Below, one piece after another: positions 62,246 to 64,000 of a stretch of DNA of 64,000 nucleotides. The stretch is from Leguminivora glycinivorella (taxonomy: Eukaryota; Arthropoda; Insecta; Lepidoptera; Tortricidae), in contig NC_062990.1 in the NCBI RefSeq assembly GCF_023078275.1, positions 9,749,549-9,813,548 of the forward strand, written 5' to 3'. Positions within the stretch are counted from its first letter, which is position 1. Each line of letters starts with the position of its first letter. A program made the translations under genes and the position numbers. The notes under the pieces are model-generated. The model had not been told where the DNA came from. It saw nothing but the letters and a program-made list of their open reading frames with translations, and ran no database searches.

Positions 62246-62560
62246 ACAGAACTAGATTTAGATAGAAATAACAAGTTCATCTATTTGTATAGATGAAGTG
62301 AAGTACCCAGTTATTTGCCTGTGATTGGAAATATGTCTCAGGCCCTTAAATGGCGATAATTTTTGTGTTGTAGCGAGGCATTTTTTATGTTTTTGTTGAC
62401 TTCAACTTACAAAAATTGACGCCCGAAAGCTGCAAGCTGCGAGTAAAGACGGACAACTCAGTGGATTTTACTGAGTTCATTTGACACGCTAAATAATAGA
62501 TCAGATACTTTTGCTTGATCTATGGTATGTACCTATGAAATCTCTGGATTGCAGTTTGGC
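62246..62560 (+). repeat. Unsplit relative of the repeat interrupted by the LTR element
   Basis: It matches 15434-15715 on its left and 23229-23280 on its right in one continuous piece: CACGCTAAATAATAGATCAG then ATACTTTTGCTTGATCTATG. It therefore represents the family without the 7.5-kb insertion, although about a dozen bases at the junction (ATAATAGATCAG) differ from the simple empty site expected. Confidence 0.75.
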
Positions 62561-63286
62561 TTCCGATCCTTCTAGTAGGTCTCGCAGTTTTTACTAAACC
62601 TGATGTTGACAGGCTGAAAAGCGATGACGTGCACCCTAATCTCCTATCAACCCCTTGAAAATTTAAAGATTCATACGGTTCGCGCCCCGCAGTCTTAGGT
62701 ACACACAAAATATAACGATAAACGATTGACAACTACCGTAGGAAAGCATTTTTGCCTAATCTAAAACGGACACCAGTTTACTACTTAGATAGATAGATAG
62801 ATAGATACATTCTTTATTCATACCCACAACATACATGGCAACATACTTACTGTTAAAAAGCGATGAAAAAATAAAATTAACCAGGTAACTCGTAATTGTG
62901 GCAGTTCAGTAGCATAATCTGTCCCTGATGTGTCAAACGATAACTGTGTGTGTTCTACAACTGGAACCCACAACGTTCGCCATTTCCGCAGCGGATAAGT
63001 GCCAAATTTAGATGTCTTTCCCACTTTTTTTCTTTTATTAGATCAGAAAACTGGCGATTCTAATTATAACCTTTAAATATAAAATGACCGAGACAACTCG
63101 TAAACGTGTGGTCAATTCGGTAGCTTCTGTCTTTTGCTGTGTGTGTCCATTAATACTGGAAGCTGCGATGATGGTCACTTCCGCAGTTTGATGGCCGCTT
63201 TCATCTTGATCTGTAAGCCAAATTTAGTATTAATGTCTGTCACTTATTCTTCTCTTATTAGAATAGAAAGAGAGCTAGCGATTCTG

Positions 63287-63465
63287 GCCGCATAGCCGAA
63301 TGGCATTTCTACGACGCGAAACGAAAACGAAATGCCGCGAAAGGTAGTCTGGCTCGGTCGCGCCAATACGCAGGAGCGATAGAGATAGATATCTACGAGC
63401 GTTTCGTAAGCGTTTCTGCATTGGGCTACGCACGCAGAAAACCTACAGAAAACCTGCATTAGAAA
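63287..63465. repeat. Foldback repeat (GCATAGCCGAATGGC) inserted in tandem unit 2
   Basis: GCATAGCCGAATGGCATTTC at the left and TGCATTGGGCTACGC at the right are the family termini of 2457-2606, in the opposite orientation. AACCTACAGAAAACCTGCAT, TAGAAAACCTA follows, partly duplicated. Confidence 0.7.
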
Positions 63466-63525
63466 ACCTACTCTTTGAAAATAGAATGACCCAGAAACTC
63501 ACATCACAATCAGCATTCTTACAAA

Positions 63526-63923
63526 GGACATTCTTACACAGATTAACTGAGTCCTACGGTAAGCTCATGAAGGCTTGTGTTGTGGGTACTCAGAAAACAA
63601 TCTACATAGTAGTACAAATTCATAGAAAACACCCATGACTCAGGAACAAATATTATCCGTTTTTATCACACAAATAAATGCCCTTACCGTGATTTGAACC
63701 CAAGACCACGCCAGTCAAGTAAGGTCACTACTGACTACCGACCAGTGGCGGCTGGTGAAAATTTCTGATAGGGAACATTGAGCAAAAATAAACCTACCTT
63801 ACTACCTTAGCCACTGTTACATTAGATACTTTACTAATAATCAATTTTAGGCAAGCCGTTGGGAATCGGCTTTTATGGACCAGCCGCTGCTGCTACCGAC
63901 TAGGCCAGACCGGTCGTCAAACC
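63526..63923 (-). repeat. tRNA-derived SINE split by a hAT-type MITE
   Basis: The complement of the tail (GGACATTCTTACACAG) begins at 63526. The body and box B complement (GATTTGAACCCAAGACC) reach 63714. The head resumes after the MITE as TAGGCCAGACCGGTCGTCAA at 63901-63920. Removing the MITE and one 8-bp copy restores a normal head arrangement. Confidence 0.8.
63743..63892. mobile_element. 150-bp hAT-type MITE with perfect 8-bp duplication
   Basis: CAGTGGCGGCTGGT and its counterpart ACCAGCCGCTGCTG are inverted with two mismatches. CTACCGAC lies exactly at 63735-63742 and 63893-63900. The interior (GAAAATTTCTGATAGGGAAC, AATTTTAGGCAAGCCGTTGG) matches the flanks of the split MITE at 54549-56061. 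Non-autonomous. Confidence 0.9.
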
Positions 63924-64000
63924 AAAACTGTGTGTGTCCAACTACTGCGAACCACACTGGCGACTTCCGTGATGCTTTAAGTGGCGGTTTTCATCCGTCA

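Larger units (their letters stand above)
62786..64000. repeat. Tandem repeat of about 200-225 bp units, invaded by other elements, reaching the window end
   Basis: Unit 1 is at about 62881-63087, unit 2 at 63088-63286 plus 63466-63489, and unit 3 at 63490-63520 plus 63924-64000. Shared landmarks: AACTCGTAA / ACTC, TGTGTGTCC or TGTGTGTTC, CTTCCGCAG or TTTCCGCAG, GCCAAATTTA, and TATAAAATGACC or TAGAATGACC. A foldback repeat sits inside unit 2 and a SINE inside unit 3. A GATA run with CATTCTTTATTCATA (62786-62821) precedes unit 1; on the minus strand it looks like AATAAAGAATG plus a TATC tail, a LINE 3' end. Confidence 0.65.

Overview
This is a window of insect nuclear DNA, almost certainly from a moth or butterfly (Lepidoptera). 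It is AT-rich, has no gene-dense stretch, and is packed with repeats typical of lepidopteran genomes: miniature Helitrons with TC...CTAG ends (12 copies), tRNA-headed SINEs, RTE and CR1/jockey-group LINEs, Penelope-like elements, hAT-type elements and many hairpin MITEs. No host protein-coding gene, rRNA, CRISPR or bacterial-style operon could be supported. The only long open frames belong to retrotransposons. The species assignment is inference from repeat content.

Layout. 0-15 kb: palindromic and foldback repeats (595-907, 1902-2054, a compound foldback at 5271-6558, 6580-6870), a TA-flanked MITE (11275-11621) and a Penelope-like insertion with a 14-bp target duplication (12505-13070). 15.7-23.2 kb: a 7.5-kb unit bounded by two 362-bp direct repeats that read as identical, with TG...CA ends, an internal TATA-like box and AATAAA, and a 4-bp GTAG duplication. 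It looks like a complete LTR retroelement, but its interior has no gag or pol. It holds a four-unit tandem repeat, a mini-Helitron and a decayed CR1-group LINE itself interrupted by an RTE fragment. The element splits an older repeat whose unsplit relative lies at 62246-62560. 24.5-25.7 kb: a Penelope-like insertion forming a 522-bp-arm palindrome, with a 13-bp target duplication.

29-33 kb: a nearly full RTE-type LINE with endonuclease and reverse transcriptase domains, broken by two frameshifts. 38.3-41.5 kb: a 5'-truncated CR1/jockey-group LINE with an unbroken 908-codon frame and an intact YADD motif. 43-48 kb: SINE clusters, a (CCGT)n-bearing repeat and LINE 3' ends. 48-51 kb: GC-rich hairpin MITEs. 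54.5-56.1 kb: a 1,370-bp hAT-like element nested inside a 135-bp hAT-like MITE, both with 8-bp target duplications. 58-59 kb: a tandem duplication of a CTGT/CCGT-rich repeat. 61-64 kb: hairpin MITEs, SINEs interrupted by MITEs, and a tandem repeat (about 200 bp per unit) whose units were themselves invaded.

There is no cooperating gene set. The logic of the window is layered transposition, and the target-site duplications allow several insertions to be ordered in time. The strongest lead is the coding-free LTR element at 15720-23224.
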